In this document: positions 11,222 through 20,307 of the stretch, piece by piece
Position numbering within the stretch: the stretch's first letter is position 1
Layout: each line of letters begins with the position of its first letter
From: Cellulomonas sp. WB94
GTDB lineage: Bacteria > Actinomycetota > Actinomycetes > Actinomycetales > Cellulomonadaceae
DNA length: 64,000 nucleotides
Reading direction: 5' to 3'
Assembly (NCBI RefSeq): GCF_003115775.1
Contig: NZ_QEES01000003.1
Coordinates: forward strand, 93,416 to 157,415
The notes under the pieces: generated by a model
What the model was told of the DNA's origin: nothing
Seen by the model: the letters and a program-made list of their open reading frames with translations, nothing else
The model's database searches: none
Made by a program: the position numbers and the translations under genes

Positions 11222-13978
11222 TCAGGACGCGACGAGCGACCGGAGCACGTACTGCAGGATGCCGCCGTTGCGGTAGTAGTCGGCCTCGCCGGGGGTGTCG
11301 ATCCGCAGCACCGCGTCGAACGACACCGACGCTCCGTCGGGCTTGGTCGCCGTGACGAGCAGCGTCGCGGGCGTGGTGCCCTCGTTGAGCGCCGTCACCC
11401 CCACGATGTCGAACGTCTCGGTGCCGTCGAGCCCGAGCGTCTCGGCCGACTCGCCCGCCGGGAACTGCAGCGGCAGCACACCCATCCCGATGAGGTTGGA
11501 CCGGTGGATCCGCTCGAAGCTCTCGGTGATGACGGCCTTGACCCCGAGCAACGCGGTGCCCTTGGCGGCCCAGTCGCGCGACGACCCCGAGCCGTACTCC
11601 TTGCCGCCGAGGATGACGAGTGGGATCCCGGCCGCCTGGTAGGCCCGCGACGCGTCGTAGATCGTCGTCTGCTCATCGGTCAGCAGGTTGCGGGTGAAGC
11701 CGCCCTCGACCCCGGGCACCAGCTGGTTGCGCAGGCGGATGTTCGCGAACGTGCCGCGGATCATGACCTCGTGGTTGCCGCGACGCGAGCCGTACGAGTT
11801 GAAGTCCCGACGGTCGACGCCGTGCTCGGCGAGGTAGGCACCCGCGGGGCTGTCCGCCTTGATCGAGCCGGCGGGGCTGATGTGGTCGGTCGTGACCGAG
11901 TCGCCCAGCTTGGCCAGCACCCGCGCGCCCGTGAAGTCCGTGACCGGGGCCGGCTCGGCCGTCATTCCGTCGAAGTACGGGGGCTTGCGCACGTAGGTCG
12001 AGTCGGGGTCCCACGCGAACGTGTCGCCGACCGGGGTCGGTAGCGCGCGCCACTGCTCGTCGCCCGTGAAGACGTCGGCGTAGTCCTTCGTGAACATGTC
12101 CCGGTCGATCGACGCGTCGATCGTCGCCTGGACCTCCTCGGCCGTCGGCCAGATGTCCCGCAGGAACACGGGTGTGCCGTCCTCGGCGCGGCCCAGCGGC
12201 TCGTGGTCGAAGTCGAACTCCATCGTGCCGGCGAGCGCGTAGGCGATGACGAGCGGCGGCGAGGCGAGGTAGTTCATCTTGATGTCGGGGTTGATGCGAC
12301 CCTCGAAGTTCCGGTTGCCGGACAGCACCGAGACGACCGCGAGGTCGTGCGTGTTGACGGCGGCGGAGACCTTCTCGTCGAGCGGGCCGGAGTTTCCGAT
12401 GCAGGTCGTGCAGCCGTAGCCGACCAGGTGATAGCCGAGCTTCTCGAGGTACGGCCACAGGCCGGCCTTCTCGTAGTAGTTCGTGACGACCTGCGACCCC
12501 GGAGCCATCGACGTCTTGACCCAGGGCTTGGCCGTGAGGCCCTTCTCGACGGCCTTCTTCGCGAGGAGGCCGGCGGCGAGCATGACCGACGGGTTCGACG
12601 TGTTGGTGCACGACGTGATCGAGGCGATCGCGACGGCGCCGTGGAACAGGTCGAAGGTCCGGCCGGTCGTGTCCGTGACGTGAACGGTGCGCTGTGTGGA
12701 CGCCCGGATCGCCGGCGAGTCGGAGGCCGGGAAGGACTCCTCCTCCGCCTCGTCGACCGTGTCCCGCACCTCGGGCGCATAGGTCGGCAGGTCGCGCTCG
12801 AACGCGGCCTTGGCATGCGTGAGCTCGATGCGGTCCTGGGGGCGCTTCGGGCCGGCGATCGACGGGACGACCGTCGACAGGTCGAGCTCGAGGTACTCCG
12901 AGAAGAGCGGCTCGACGTAGCCCGCGGCCGTCGGATCGAGCCAGAGGCCCTGCTCCTTGGCGTACGCCTCGACGAGGGCGATCTGCTCGTACGAGCGCCC
13001 CGTGAGGCGCAGGTAGTCCATCGTCACCGAGTCGATCGGGAAGATCGCGGCCGTCGACCCGAACTCCGGGCTCATGTTGCCGATGGTGGCGCGGTTCGCG
13101 AGCGGCACCCCAGCGACCCCCTCGCCGTAGAACTCGACGAACTTGCCGACCACGCCGTGCTGGCGCAGCTGCTGGGTGATCGTCAGGACGACGTCGGTCG
13201 CGGTGACCCCGGCGGGGATCGCACCCGACAGCTTGAAGCCGACGACGCGCGGGATGAGCATCGACACCGGCTGGCCGAGCATGGCCGCCTCCGCCTCGAT
13301 GCCGCCGACGCCCCAGCCGAGCACGCCGAGCCCGTTGACCATCGTGGTGTGCGAGTCGGTGCCGACGCACGTGTCCGGGTAGGCGCGCAGCACGCCGTCG
13401 ACCTCACGGGTCATGACCGTGCGGGCGAGGTACTCGATGTTGACCTGGTGCACGATCCCGGTGCCGGGCGGGACGACCTTGAAGTCGTCGAACGCCGTCT
13501 GCCCCCAGCGCAGGAACTGGTAGCGCTCACGGTTGCGCTGGTACTCGAGGTCGACGTTCCGGGCGAACGCGTCGGCCCGGCCGGCCACGTCGATCTGCAC
13601 CGAGTGGTCGATGACGAGCTCGGCGGGCGCCAGGGGGTTGATCCTGCTCGGGTCCCCGCCCAGCTCGGCGACAGCCTCCCGCATCGTCGCGAGGTCGACG
13701 ACGCACGGGACGCCGGTGAAGTCCTGCATGATCACGCGCGCGGGCGTGAACTGGATCTCGGTGTCCGGCTGCGCGTCGGGGTCCCACGCCGCGATCGCGC
13801 GCACGTGGTCGGCGGTGGTGTTCAGGCCGTCCTCGGTACGCAGCAGGTTCTCGGCAAGGATCTTGAGGCTGTACGGCAGGCGTGCGACGCCGGGGACGGC
13901 CGCGAGCCGGAAGATCTCGTAGGACGCATCACCGACCTCGAGCGTGCCCTTCGACCCGAAACTGTCGACGCTGCTCAC
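11222..13978 (-). CDS. acnA: Aconitate hydratase
   Basis: A 918-aa AcnA/IRP-type aconitase that interconverts citrate and isocitrate in the TCA cycle. The three [4Fe-4S] ligands are visible: Cys457 in [13 protein letters not shown], and Cys523 and Cys526 in [14 protein letters not shown]. The swivel domain contains [20 protein letters not shown], a signature for substrate binding. A loop rich in acidic residues near residue 415 ([12 protein letters not shown]) is an actinobacterial feature. The start is GTG (13976-13978) after AAGGAG. A 24-bp inverted repeat about 90 bases upstream is a probable operator. The gene is monocistronic, with a strong hairpin after its stop. Confidence 0.97.
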   Translation of the reverse strand: MSSVDSFGSKGTLEVGDASYEIFRLAAVPGVARLPYSLKILAENLLRTEDGLNTTADHVRAIAAWDPDAQPDTEIQFTPARVIMQDFTGVPCVVDLATMREAVAELGGDPSRINPLAPAELVIDHSVQIDVAGRADAFARNVDLEYQRNRERYQFLRWGQTAFDDFKVVPPGTGIVHQVNIEYLARTVMTREVDGVLRAYPDTCVGTDSHTTMVNGLGVLGWGVGGIEAEAAMLGQPVSMLIPRVVGFKLSGAIPAGVTATDVVLTITQQLRQHGVVGKFVEFYGEGVAGVPLANRATIGNMSPEFGSTAAIFPIDSVTMDYLRLTGRSYEQIALVEAYAKEQGLWLDPTAAGYVEPLFSEYLELDLSTVVPSIAGPKRPQDRIELTHAKAAFERDLPTYAPEVRDTVDEAEEESFPASDSPAIRASTQRTVHVTDTTGRTFDLFHGAVAIASITSCTNTSNPSVMLAAGLLAKKAVEKGLTAKPWVKTSMAPGSQVVTNYYEKAGLWPYLEKLGYHLVGYGCTTCIGNSGPLDEKVSAAVNTHDLAVVSVLSGNRNFEGRINPDIKMNYLASPPLVIAYALAGTMEFDFDHEPLGRAEDGTPVFLRDIWPTAEEVQATIDASIDRDMFTKDYADVFTGDEQWRALPTPVGDTFAWDPDSTYVRKPPYFDGMTAEPAPVTDFTGARVLAKLGDSVTTDHISPAGSIKADSPAGAYLAEHGVDRRDFNSYGSRRGNHEVMIRGTFANIRLRNQLVPGVEGGFTRNLLTDEQTTIYDASRAYQAAGIPLVILGGKEYGSGSSRDWAAKGTALLGVKAVITESFERIHRSNLIGMGVLPLQFPAGESAETLGLDGTETFDIVGVTALNEGTTPATLLVTATKPDGASVSFDAVLRIDTPGEADYYRNGGILQYVLRSLVAS

Positions 13979-14067
13979 TGTGGCTCCTTCGCTGGGCGGG
14001 CGTACCGACGGTGGCGTCCCGCCGGGACAGGGTGGCGGTCGCCGCCGGACCGTGCCGGCACGACGTC

Positions 14068-14091
14068 ATGTATCTCGATGTCAAGATACAT
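14068..14091. promoter_or_regulatory. 24-bp inverted repeat upstream of acnA
   Basis: Perfect 8-base arms ATGTATCT and AGATACAT flank an 8-base centre. On the minus strand the centre contains TTGACA, an exact -35 match, so a bound protein would occlude RNA polymerase. It lies 90 bases before the acnA start, in a 160-base gap between acnA and the small charged protein gene. Confidence 0.6.
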
Positions 14092-14138
14092 GTTAGCGGG
14101 TCAGGTCGTGCTGGGCGACACGCCACCGACCCCGCAGG

Positions 14139-14357
14139 TCAGCTGTGCGACGCGCCCTTGGCGGACTTGGCTGCTTTGGCTGCCTTGGCGGCCTCTGCCT
14201 CCGCCGCGACGGCCTCGGCCGCCTTCCGCTCGAACTCCACGGCCCGCTGGTGCGCGCGGGCGTCGTACTCCGGCGTGCCCTGCTTGAACAGCTCCTCGCT
14301 CGCGACCCGGCTCGCCTCGGCGAGCCGCTGCGCGGCCTCGTGCTCGTGGTCGGTCAT
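14139..14357 (-). CDS. Small charged helical protein, hypothetical
   Basis: A 72-aa protein (MTDHEHEAAQRLAEAS...) with alternating acidic, Lys and Ala residues, ending in an AAKAAKAAK-type stretch. It is predicted by eye to be one long helix or coiled coil. No signal peptide, membrane segment or cysteine is present. GGAGGGAG lies upstream of ATG 14357. It ends just before the acnA operator region and is transcribed in the same direction. I do not recognise a family. Low-complexity Lys/Ala composition suggests a nucleoid or stress-associated helper, but this is only a guess. Confidence 0.6.
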   Translation of the reverse strand: MTDHEHEAAQRLAEASRVASEELFKQGTPEYDARAHQRAVEFERKAAEAVAAEAEAAKAAKAAKSAKGASHS

Positions 14358-14474
14358 CGTCGTCGACTCCCTCCGTCCGGGCCACCGCGGCCCGGCGCAC
14401 CACCACGGTAGGCCGCCGGACCGTCTGTCGCGAGGCCTGGCGGCTGCGGCGCCGGCCGTGCACCCGCGCCGCTG

Positions 14475-15463
14475 TCAGGCGGGCTCGCGGACCCAGCTGT
14501 CGATCCGGTGGCTGCGCGTCGGGAGCAGCCCTCGGTACATGGCGTTCGCCTCCGCGTGCCACCCGGTGGCGGTGGCGTGTGCCACGCCTCGTTCCGCCAG
14601 CAGGTCGAGGCACGCGGCCACCGCAGCCGTCGCCAGGCCCAGCCCGCGCGAGCCGGGTCGCGTGCCGACGCCCTCGATGACCGCCGGCGCTCCCGATCCC
14701 GGGACGTACCCGAAGCACGTCGCCACGTCGATCCCGTGCGGCGCGATCACCGCGAGGTCGAGCTCGGGACAGTAACCCGGCAGGTCCGCGCGCGGGTAGG
14801 TCGCGTCCTTCGGCACCAGGTCCTCGCCGAGGAACGCCTGGGCCATGCACGCGAGCCGAGCGCGGCGGCCGCCGGTATGCAGGATGTCGCGCACCGTGTA
14901 GCCGGGGGCAGGACGACGCGCCTCGGGGGCGTCGTGCTGAGCTCGTGGATCGTCCCGACGCCGGCCTCGCCCGGCCGGAAGCCCAGGCGCCGCAGCGCGT
15001 CCTCGTGGACGTCACCGACGACGGCGTGCGTGCGCGCAGCGCCGCCCTCGCCCCACGTGCTCACGGCATCGGACACGACGGTCTCGGCGACGTCGACCCA
15101 CGCCGGGTGGACGACGACGTCGAACGTCGGTCCCGGTCGCTCGTGGACGGCGATCGCGACGATGACGCCGTGGCCGTCGCGCCAGACCCGGACGTTCTGG
15201 CTGAGGTGGTCAGGGTCGCCAGCGCGCCGCGCGAGCGCGTCCACGCCCCACCACACGTTCCAGCGCGTCGAGTCCCAGCAGACAGGGCGCGCGAGCAGGA
15301 CCGTCGCGGCATCGAGGAAGGTCGCGATCTCGGCGCGGAGGGCGGGCGTGTCGAGGATGCCCGCGTCGCGGGCGACATCGCCGTACCCCGGGACCTCCAC
15401 CGATGTGCCGCGACGGTCGTCGTCGGTGTCGTGCGAGATCACGCCGGTGGCATCTGTCCCCAT
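14475..15463 (-). pseudogene. Two-domain GNAT acetyltransferase, interrupted by a single-base frameshift
   Basis: The N-terminal half (MGTDATGVISHDTDD... to PPRRVVLPP) and the C-terminal half (YTVRDILHTGGRRARL... to the stop at 14475) read in different frames. One extra base in the C/G run at 14902-14908 joins them as VVLPPGYTVRDIL and gives 329 aa. The second domain has the acetyl-CoA-binding pattern VGTRPGSRGLGLATAAV and ends ANAMYRGLLPTRSHR. The first domain is a degenerate GNAT-like fold. Members with this layout are uncharacterised acyltransferases. A CATCCT box 6 bases before ATG 15463 suggests a leaderless start. The break is either an assembly error or a real lesion that removes the acetyl-CoA site. 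Confidence 0.8.
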
Positions 15464-15590
15464 GCTTCGAGGATGCCCGCGCGGGCGGCGACGGGGCGGG
15501 GACCTTCGTCCGTCTACCGCTCCGTAGCGCTGTCGCGGCTCGTGAGCCTCACCACACCCGAGCCCGTCGAGCGCGGACGGCCACCCACGA

Positions 15591-16880
15591 TCACGCCGGG
15601 AGGAGGACCGCCACGCACTCGACGTGGTGCGTCATCGGGAACAGGTCGAACGCCCGCACGTCGCCCAGCGTGTAGCCGGCGCCCGCGAAGTAGGCGATGT
15701 CGCGAGCGAGTGCCGCGGGGTCGCACGCCACGTACACGACCCGCTCGGGCCGCAGCGCGGCGATCGCCTCGACGACCACCCGACCCGCACCGACGCGCGG
15801 CGGGTCGAGGACGACGACGTCGGCGTGCACGACGCTCGAGCTCGAGTCGTCCTCACCGGTCATGACCCGTCCGACGTCGCCCTGGAGCAGCTCGACGTTC
15901 GGACGGTCGTGCACGACCCGGCGGGCGTCGCGGACGGCCCGGGCATCGCCCTCGACCGCGACGACGGCACCTGTGGGCCCGACGGCCTCGGAGATCGGCA
16001 CGGTGAACAGCCCCGAGCCGGAGTACAGGTCGAGCACCGTGGCGCCCTCGACGTCGCCCAGCGCCTCGAGCACGGCGCGCGCAAGGACGCCGGGCGCCTC
16101 GCGGTGGACCTGCCAGAAGGCGCTGGCACCGACCCGGAACACATGGGTGCGGCCGGCGATCTCGACGATCTCGTTGACCGAGGACCGGGCGTTCGGGCGG
16201 GGGTCCGGGCGGCCACGGCGCAGGTCGAAGGGTTCGCCGTCGACCAGGACGAGCGGCGCGTCGCCGCCCGCGGGGGCCACGGCCTCGATGCGCGCACCGG
16301 GTCGCCACGTCTTGGAGAACAGGTCGAGCGCGACGATGGCCTCGCTCGCGAGCGGCATCGAGTCCAGCGCCAGCACGTCGTGCGAGCGGAACTTGCTCAT
16401 GCCGGCCCGCCCCGAGGCGTCCGCCACGAGCTCGATGCGGGTGCGCCAGCCGAGCCCGCCACGCTCGTCGTCGCCGGGAGCCCCCTCGACGGGGACCTCG
16501 CGCTCGACGTGCGCCAGCCTGCTCAGCTGCTCGGCGATGACTGTCGACTTCCAGGCGCGCTGCGCGGGGAGGGCGACGTGAGCGAGCTCACCGCCACCCA
16601 CTCCCCCGGGACCCGCAGCAGGCCAGGCCGACGGCACGCGATCCGGCGACGCCACGAGGACCTCGACCGCGTCGGCGCGCCAGAACGTCGCACCCTCGCC
16701 GGACTCGGTCAGACGCGCGAGCACCCGCTCGCCCGGCAGGGTGTGCCGCACGAAGACGACGCGGCCCCGGCCGGGGCCGTCCGCACCAGACGTCCCGTCG
16801 TCCACCGCATCCAGGCGTGCCACGCAGTGCCCGCCGTGCGCGATGGGGCCGATCTCGAGCTCAATCAGGTCAGAGTCCAC
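15591..16880 (-). CDS. TrmA/RlmD-type class I SAM-dependent RNA methyltransferase
   Basis: A 429-aa RNA uracil-C5 methyltransferase. An N-terminal TRAM domain (about residues 1-70) precedes a Rossmann methyltransferase domain with LDLYSGSGLFTVPI (SAM), VVLDPPRVGAGR, and the catalytic Cys386 in VVYVACDPAALARDI. The family's cysteines for a [4Fe-4S] cluster are missing: the corresponding stretch reads WPAAGPGGVGGGELAHV. The GTG start (16878-16880) overlaps the APC permease stop by 11 bases, so the two are co-transcribed. The same pair is adjacent in M. tuberculosis (Rv2689c-Rv2690c, recalled). Whether the target is tRNA U54 or rRNA cannot be told. Confidence 0.88.
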   Translation of the reverse strand: MDSDLIELEIGPIAHGGHCVARLDAVDDGTSGADGPGRGRVVFVRHTLPGERVLARLTESGEGATFWRADAVEVLVASPDRVPSAWPAAGPGGVGGGELAHVALPAQRAWKSTVIAEQLSRLAHVEREVPVEGAPGDDERGGLGWRTRIELVADASGRAGMSKFRSHDVLALDSMPLASEAIVALDLFSKTWRPGARIEAVAPAGGDAPLVLVDGEPFDLRRGRPDPRPNARSSVNEIVEIAGRTHVFRVGASAFWQVHREAPGVLARAVLEALGDVEGATVLDLYSGSGLFTVPISEAVGPTGAVVAVEGDARAVRDARRVVHDRPNVELLQGDVGRVMTGEDDSSSSVVHADVVVLDPPRVGAGRVVVEAIAALRPERVVYVACDPAALARDIAYFAGAGYTLGDVRAFDLFPMTHHVECVAVLLPA

Positions 16881-18873
16881 GCGGAACCGTACCCCGGACC
16901 CGGTCCTCGAGCCCCGTCTGCCCGTGGGTGGACGCGAGCTGCCACGGCACGGAGGCGACGACGACGCCCGGCGTGAACAGCAGCCGGCCCTTGAGCCGCA
17001 GCGCGCTCTGGTTGTGCAGGAGCTGCTCCCACCAGTGCCCGACGACGTACTCCGGGATGTACACGACGACGAGGTCGCGCGGGCTCTCGCGCCGGATCGA
17101 GCGCACGTACGTCAGGATCGGGCGCGTGATCTCGCGGAAGGGCGAGTCCAGCACCTTGAGCGGGACGGGCAGGTCGAGGCTCTCCCACTCTGCCTGCAGC
17201 GCCGCGACGGCATCCGGCTCGACGCCCACCGTGACCGCCTCGAGCACCTGCGGCCGGGAGGCCCGCGCGTAGGCGATCGCACGCATCGTCGGGCGGTGCA
17301 GGTGCGAGACGAGCACGATCGCGTGCACGCGGCTCGGCAGGGCCCGGGCGGACTCGGCATCGACACCGAGAGCGAGCTCGGACCGGACGGCGTCGTAGTG
17401 CCCGCGGATCCCCCGCATGACCACGAACACCGCCCCCATGGCCAGGATCGCGATGTACGCACCGTGCGTGAACTTCGTCGCCAGCACGACGAGCAGGACC
17501 GTCCCGGTCATGCCGAAGCCGATCGAGTTGATCACCCGCGAGCGCCGCATCCGAGCCCGTGCACGCGGGTCGGGCTCGGTGCCCAGCTCGCGCGTCCAGT
17601 GCTTGATCATCCCGAGCTGGCTGAGCGTGAACGACACGAACACACCGACGATGTACAGCTGGATGAGGCGCGTCACCTCGGCGTCGAACGCCACGATGAG
17701 CGCGATGGCCGCCGCAGCGAGGGTGAGGATGCCGTTGGAGAACGCGAGCCGGTCGCCGCGCGTGTGCAGCTGGCGCGGCAGGTAGCCGTCGCGCGCCAGG
17801 ATCGAGCCGAGGACCGGGAAGCCGTTGAACGCGGTGTTGGCGGCGAGCACCAGGATGATCCCCGTGACGACGGCGACGGCGTAGAACGCGATCGGCATCC
17901 CTTGGAAGATCGTCTCGGCGAGCTGTCCGATGACCGGGTGCTGCACGTAGGAGTCCCCCACGGGGATCCCGTCACGCAGCAGCTCCGTCGCCGGGAACTC
18001 CACGAAGTGGACGCCCGTGACCCGGGCGAGGAACAGGATCGACGTCATGAACAGTGCGGAGACCATCCCCAGCAGGGCGAGCGTCGTGGCCGCGTTCTTC
18101 GACTTCGGCTTCTTGAACGCGGGCACCCCGTTGCTGATCGCCTCGACGCCGGTCAGGGCCGCAGACCCGGACGCGAACGCCCGCAGGACGAGGAACACGC
18201 CGGCCGCGCCCGTCAGACCCTGGTCGAACGCGGAGGTGGGCACGATGTCGAGCTGCGCGCTCGCCGCCATCGGCAGGTTGCCCAGCACGTAGCGGACCAG
18301 CCCGACGATGGCCGTCGTCCCCACGGCGAGCATGTACAGGTAGACGGGGATCGCGAAGGCTGTCCCCGACTCCTTGACGCCGCGCAGGTTCACCAGCGTG
18401 ATCAGCACGACGAGGATGATCGCGAAGACCATCTCGTGCCCTCGCAGGGCTGGCAGCGCCGACGACGCGTAGTGCGCGCCCGCGGAGATCGACACGGCCA
18501 CCGTCAGCACGTAGTCGACGAGCAGCGCGCTCGCGACGGTCACACCGGCCGTCGGCCCGAGGTTCACGGTCGCGACCTCGTAGTCGCCACCACCCGACGG
18601 GTAGGCGTGGACGTTCTGCCGGTACGACGCGATCACCGTGACCATCACGATGACAACCGCCAGGCCGACCCACGGGGAGATGGCTGTGGCGGTCAGGCCT
18701 GCGACCGCGAGCGTGAGCAGGACCTCGTCCGGCGCGTACGCCACGGAGGACAGCGCGTCCGACGCGAACACGGGCAGCGCGATCCGCTTGGGGAGCAGGG
18801 TGTGGCCGAGCCGGTCGCTGCGGACGGGCCGTCCGAGCAGCAGGCGTTTGGCGGTATCCGCAATGTCCGACAC
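16870..18873 (-). CDS. APC-superfamily permease, KimA/Rv2690c-like, possible K+ importer
   Basis: A 667-aa polytopic membrane protein. About 12 hydrophobic segments span residues 35-470 (e.g. ALPVFASDALSSVAYAPDEV at the first helix). A cytosolic C-terminal domain of about 190 residues begins near GHYDAVRSELALG and includes VVYIPEYVVGHWWEQLL. The arrangement resembles KimA, a K+/H+ symporter of the APC superfamily, and the gene is divergent from two TrkA-type regulatory proteins, which supports K+ transport. Amino-acid permease is the alternative. The start GTG (18871-18873) lies 8 bases after TAGCAT, so it is probably leaderless. It overlaps the downstream RNA methyltransferase gene. Confidence 0.82.
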   Translation of the reverse strand: MSDIADTAKRLLLGRPVRSDRLGHTLLPKRIALPVFASDALSSVAYAPDEVLLTLAVAGLTATAISPWVGLAVVIVMVTVIASYRQNVHAYPSGGGDYEVATVNLGPTAGVTVASALLVDYVLTVAVSISAGAHYASSALPALRGHEMVFAIILVVLITLVNLRGVKESGTAFAIPVYLYMLAVGTTAIVGLVRYVLGNLPMAASAQLDIVPTSAFDQGLTGAAGVFLVLRAFASGSAALTGVEAISNGVPAFKKPKSKNAATTLALLGMVSALFMTSILFLARVTGVHFVEFPATELLRDGIPVGDSYVQHPVIGQLAETIFQGMPIAFYAVAVVTGIILVLAANTAFNGFPVLGSILARDGYLPRQLHTRGDRLAFSNGILTLAAAAIALIVAFDAEVTRLIQLYIVGVFVSFTLSQLGMIKHWTRELGTEPDPRARARMRRSRVINSIGFGMTGTVLLVVLATKFTHGAYIAILAMGAVFVVMRGIRGHYDAVRSELALGVDAESARALPSRVHAIVLVSHLHRPTMRAIAYARASRPQVLEAVTVGVEPDAVAALQAEWESLDLPVPLKVLDSPFREITRPILTYVRSIRRESPRDLVVVYIPEYVVGHWWEQLLHNQSALRLKGRLLFTPGVVVASVPWQLASTHGQTGLEDRVRGTVPRGL

Positions 18874-18881
18874 GGGAGCCC

Positions 18882-18887
18882 ATGCTA
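18882..18887 (-). promoter_or_regulatory. -10 box of a leaderless promoter for the APC permease
   Basis: On the minus strand TAGCAT ends 8 bases before the GTG at 18873. It faces the divergent ceoB promoter about 70 bases away. Confidence 0.5.
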
Positions 18888-18956
18888 GGCCAGCGCACCC
18901 CGGACTTCGCGCCGACCGGTGGCGTCCGCGGGACGGCGGCGACGTCCACCCTGGTA

Positions 18957-18962
18957 TAGCGT
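18957..18962 (+). promoter_or_regulatory. -10 box of a leaderless promoter for the first TrkA gene
   Basis: TAGCGT lies 8 bases before GTG 18971, with no ribosome site. An overlapping TATAGC at 18955-18960 is a second possible -10. Confidence 0.5.
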
Positions 18963-18970
18963 GACCGGCT

Positions 18971-19636
18971 GTGCACTTCGTCATCATGGGCTGCGGCCGG
19001 GTCGGAGCGACTCTTGCCCAGTCGCTCGAGGGACAAGGCCACTCTGTGGCCGTCATCGACCAGAACCCCGAGGCGTTCCGGCGCCTCGACGCGGAGTTCT
19101 CCGGCAACAAGGTCACGGGTCTCGGCTTCGACCGCGACACGCTGCAGCAGGCCGGGATCGAGGACGCCTACGGTTTCGCGGCCGTGTCCGACGGCGACAA
19201 CTCCAACATCCTCGCGGCACGCGTCGTGCGCGAGAAGTACGGGGTCGACAACGTCGTGGCGCGCATCTACGACCCGCACCGCGCCGAGATCTACCAGCGT
19301 CTGGGCATCCCGACGGTCGCGACCGTCCGGTGGACGGCCGACCAGGTGCTGCGCCGCCTGCTCCCGATGGGGGCGACGGAAGAGCACCGCGACTCGTCCG
19401 GCCACATCGTGCTCGCTCAGGTCGACGTCCACCCCGGGTGGGTCGGTCGGCCGCTGCGAGCCCTCGAGGAGGCCAGCGGCGCCCGCGTCGCGTACGTGAC
19501 GCGCTACGGCGACGGCGTCCTGCCGACGCCGGCCACCGTCATGCAGGAGAACGACACCGTGCACGTCCTGCTGCGCACCGACGAGGCCCACCACGTCGAG
19601 CGCACGCTCACCCACGCACCGGAGGTCTCCGCATGA
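18971..19636 (+). CDS. ceoB: TrkA-family potassium uptake regulator (CeoB-like)
   Basis: A 221-aa cytosolic RCK protein: an N-terminal Rossmann domain with the NAD-binding GCGRVGATLAQSLEGQGH and acidic VAVIDQNPEAF, then an RCK_C domain (about residues 140-221). RCK proteins gate K+ channels or transporters by binding nucleotides. The partner here could be the divergent APC permease, because no TrkH/KtrB is in the window. The GTG start (18971) appears leaderless. Its stop overlaps the next gene's ATG by 4 bases, so the two TrkA proteins are coupled and probably form a hetero-oligomer. The same pair is ceoB-ceoC in M. tuberculosis. Confidence 0.9.
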   Translation: MHFVIMGCGRVGATLAQSLEGQGHSVAVIDQNPEAFRRLDAEFSGNKVTGLGFDRDTLQQAGIEDAYGFAAVSDGDNSNILAARVVREKYGVDNVVARIYDPHRAEIYQRLGIPTVATVRWTADQVLRRLLPMGATEEHRDSSGHIVLAQVDVHPGWVGRPLRALEEASGARVAYVTRYGDGVLPTPATVMQENDTVHVLLRTDEAHHVERTLTHAPEVSA

Positions 19637-20307
19637 GGGTCGTCATCGCTGGAGCCGGTTCCGTCGGGCGCTCGATCGCGCGCGAGCTCCTCGGCCACGG
19701 TCACGAGGTCACCCTCATCGACCGGCAGCCGTCCGCGATGCGCATCGCGCAGGTCCCGGATGCCGAGTGGCTGCTCGCGGACGCGTGCGAGCTCCCCACC
19801 CTCACGCAGGCCAAGGTCGACGAGTGCGACGTCGTCGTCGCCGCGACCGGTGACGACAAGGCCAACCTGGTCATCGCGCTGCTCGCGAAGACTGAGTACG
19901 GAGTGCCGCGCACGGTGGCCCGCGTCAACAACCCCAAGAACGAGTGGATGTTCGACGAGGCGTGGGGCGTGGACGTCGCCGTGTCGACCCCGCGCATCAT
20001 GACGGCGATGGTCGAGGAGGCCGTCGCGGTCGGCGACCTCGTGCGGATCTTCACGTTCCACCAGTCCGGTGCGGACATCCTCGAGCTGACGCTCCCGGTC
20101 GAGTCCGCGCTGGTCGGCGTGCGCGTCGGTCAGGTGATCTGGCCCGCGGACACGGTGCTCGCGTGCATCATCCGGGGTGACCGGCCGATCGCCCCGAGCA
20201 TCGACGACACGCTCGAGGCCCACGACGAGCTGATGTTCGTCACGGGTCGAGAGGCGGACGAGAAGGAGCTCGAACGGCTCCTGACCCACGGACCATCAGC
20301 CACGTGA
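19633..20307 (+). CDS. ceoC: TrkA-family potassium uptake regulator (CeoC-like)
   Basis: A 224-aa second RCK protein, opening MRVVIAGAGSVGRSIARELL with the GxGxxG nucleotide fold. VTLIDRQPSAMRIAQ carries the ribose-binding acid, and a C-terminal RCK_C domain contains PADTVLACIIRGDRP. It starts inside the ceoB stop codon (ATGA, 19633), so translation is coupled. Its last 68 bases overlap the 3' end of the convergent DUF3159 gene. Function is probably as a regulatory subunit of a K+ importer. Which subunit binds NAD(H) or ATP cannot be told from the sequence. Confidence 0.9.
   Translation: MRVVIAGAGSVGRSIARELLGHGHEVTLIDRQPSAMRIAQVPDAEWLLADACELPTLTQAKVDECDVVVAATGDDKANLVIALLAKTEYGVPRTVARVNNPKNEWMFDEAWGVDVAVSTPRIMTAMVEEAVAVGDLVRIFTFHQSGADILELTLPVESALVGVRVGQVIWPADTVLACIIRGDRPIAPSIDDTLEAHDELMFVTGREADEKELERLLTHGPSAT

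Noticed and set aside
18955..18960. TATAGC as the only -10 for ceoB
   Set aside because: Its gap to the GTG is 10 bases. The overlapping TAGCGT gives the 8-base gap seen at other genes, so both are mentioned and the latter preferred.
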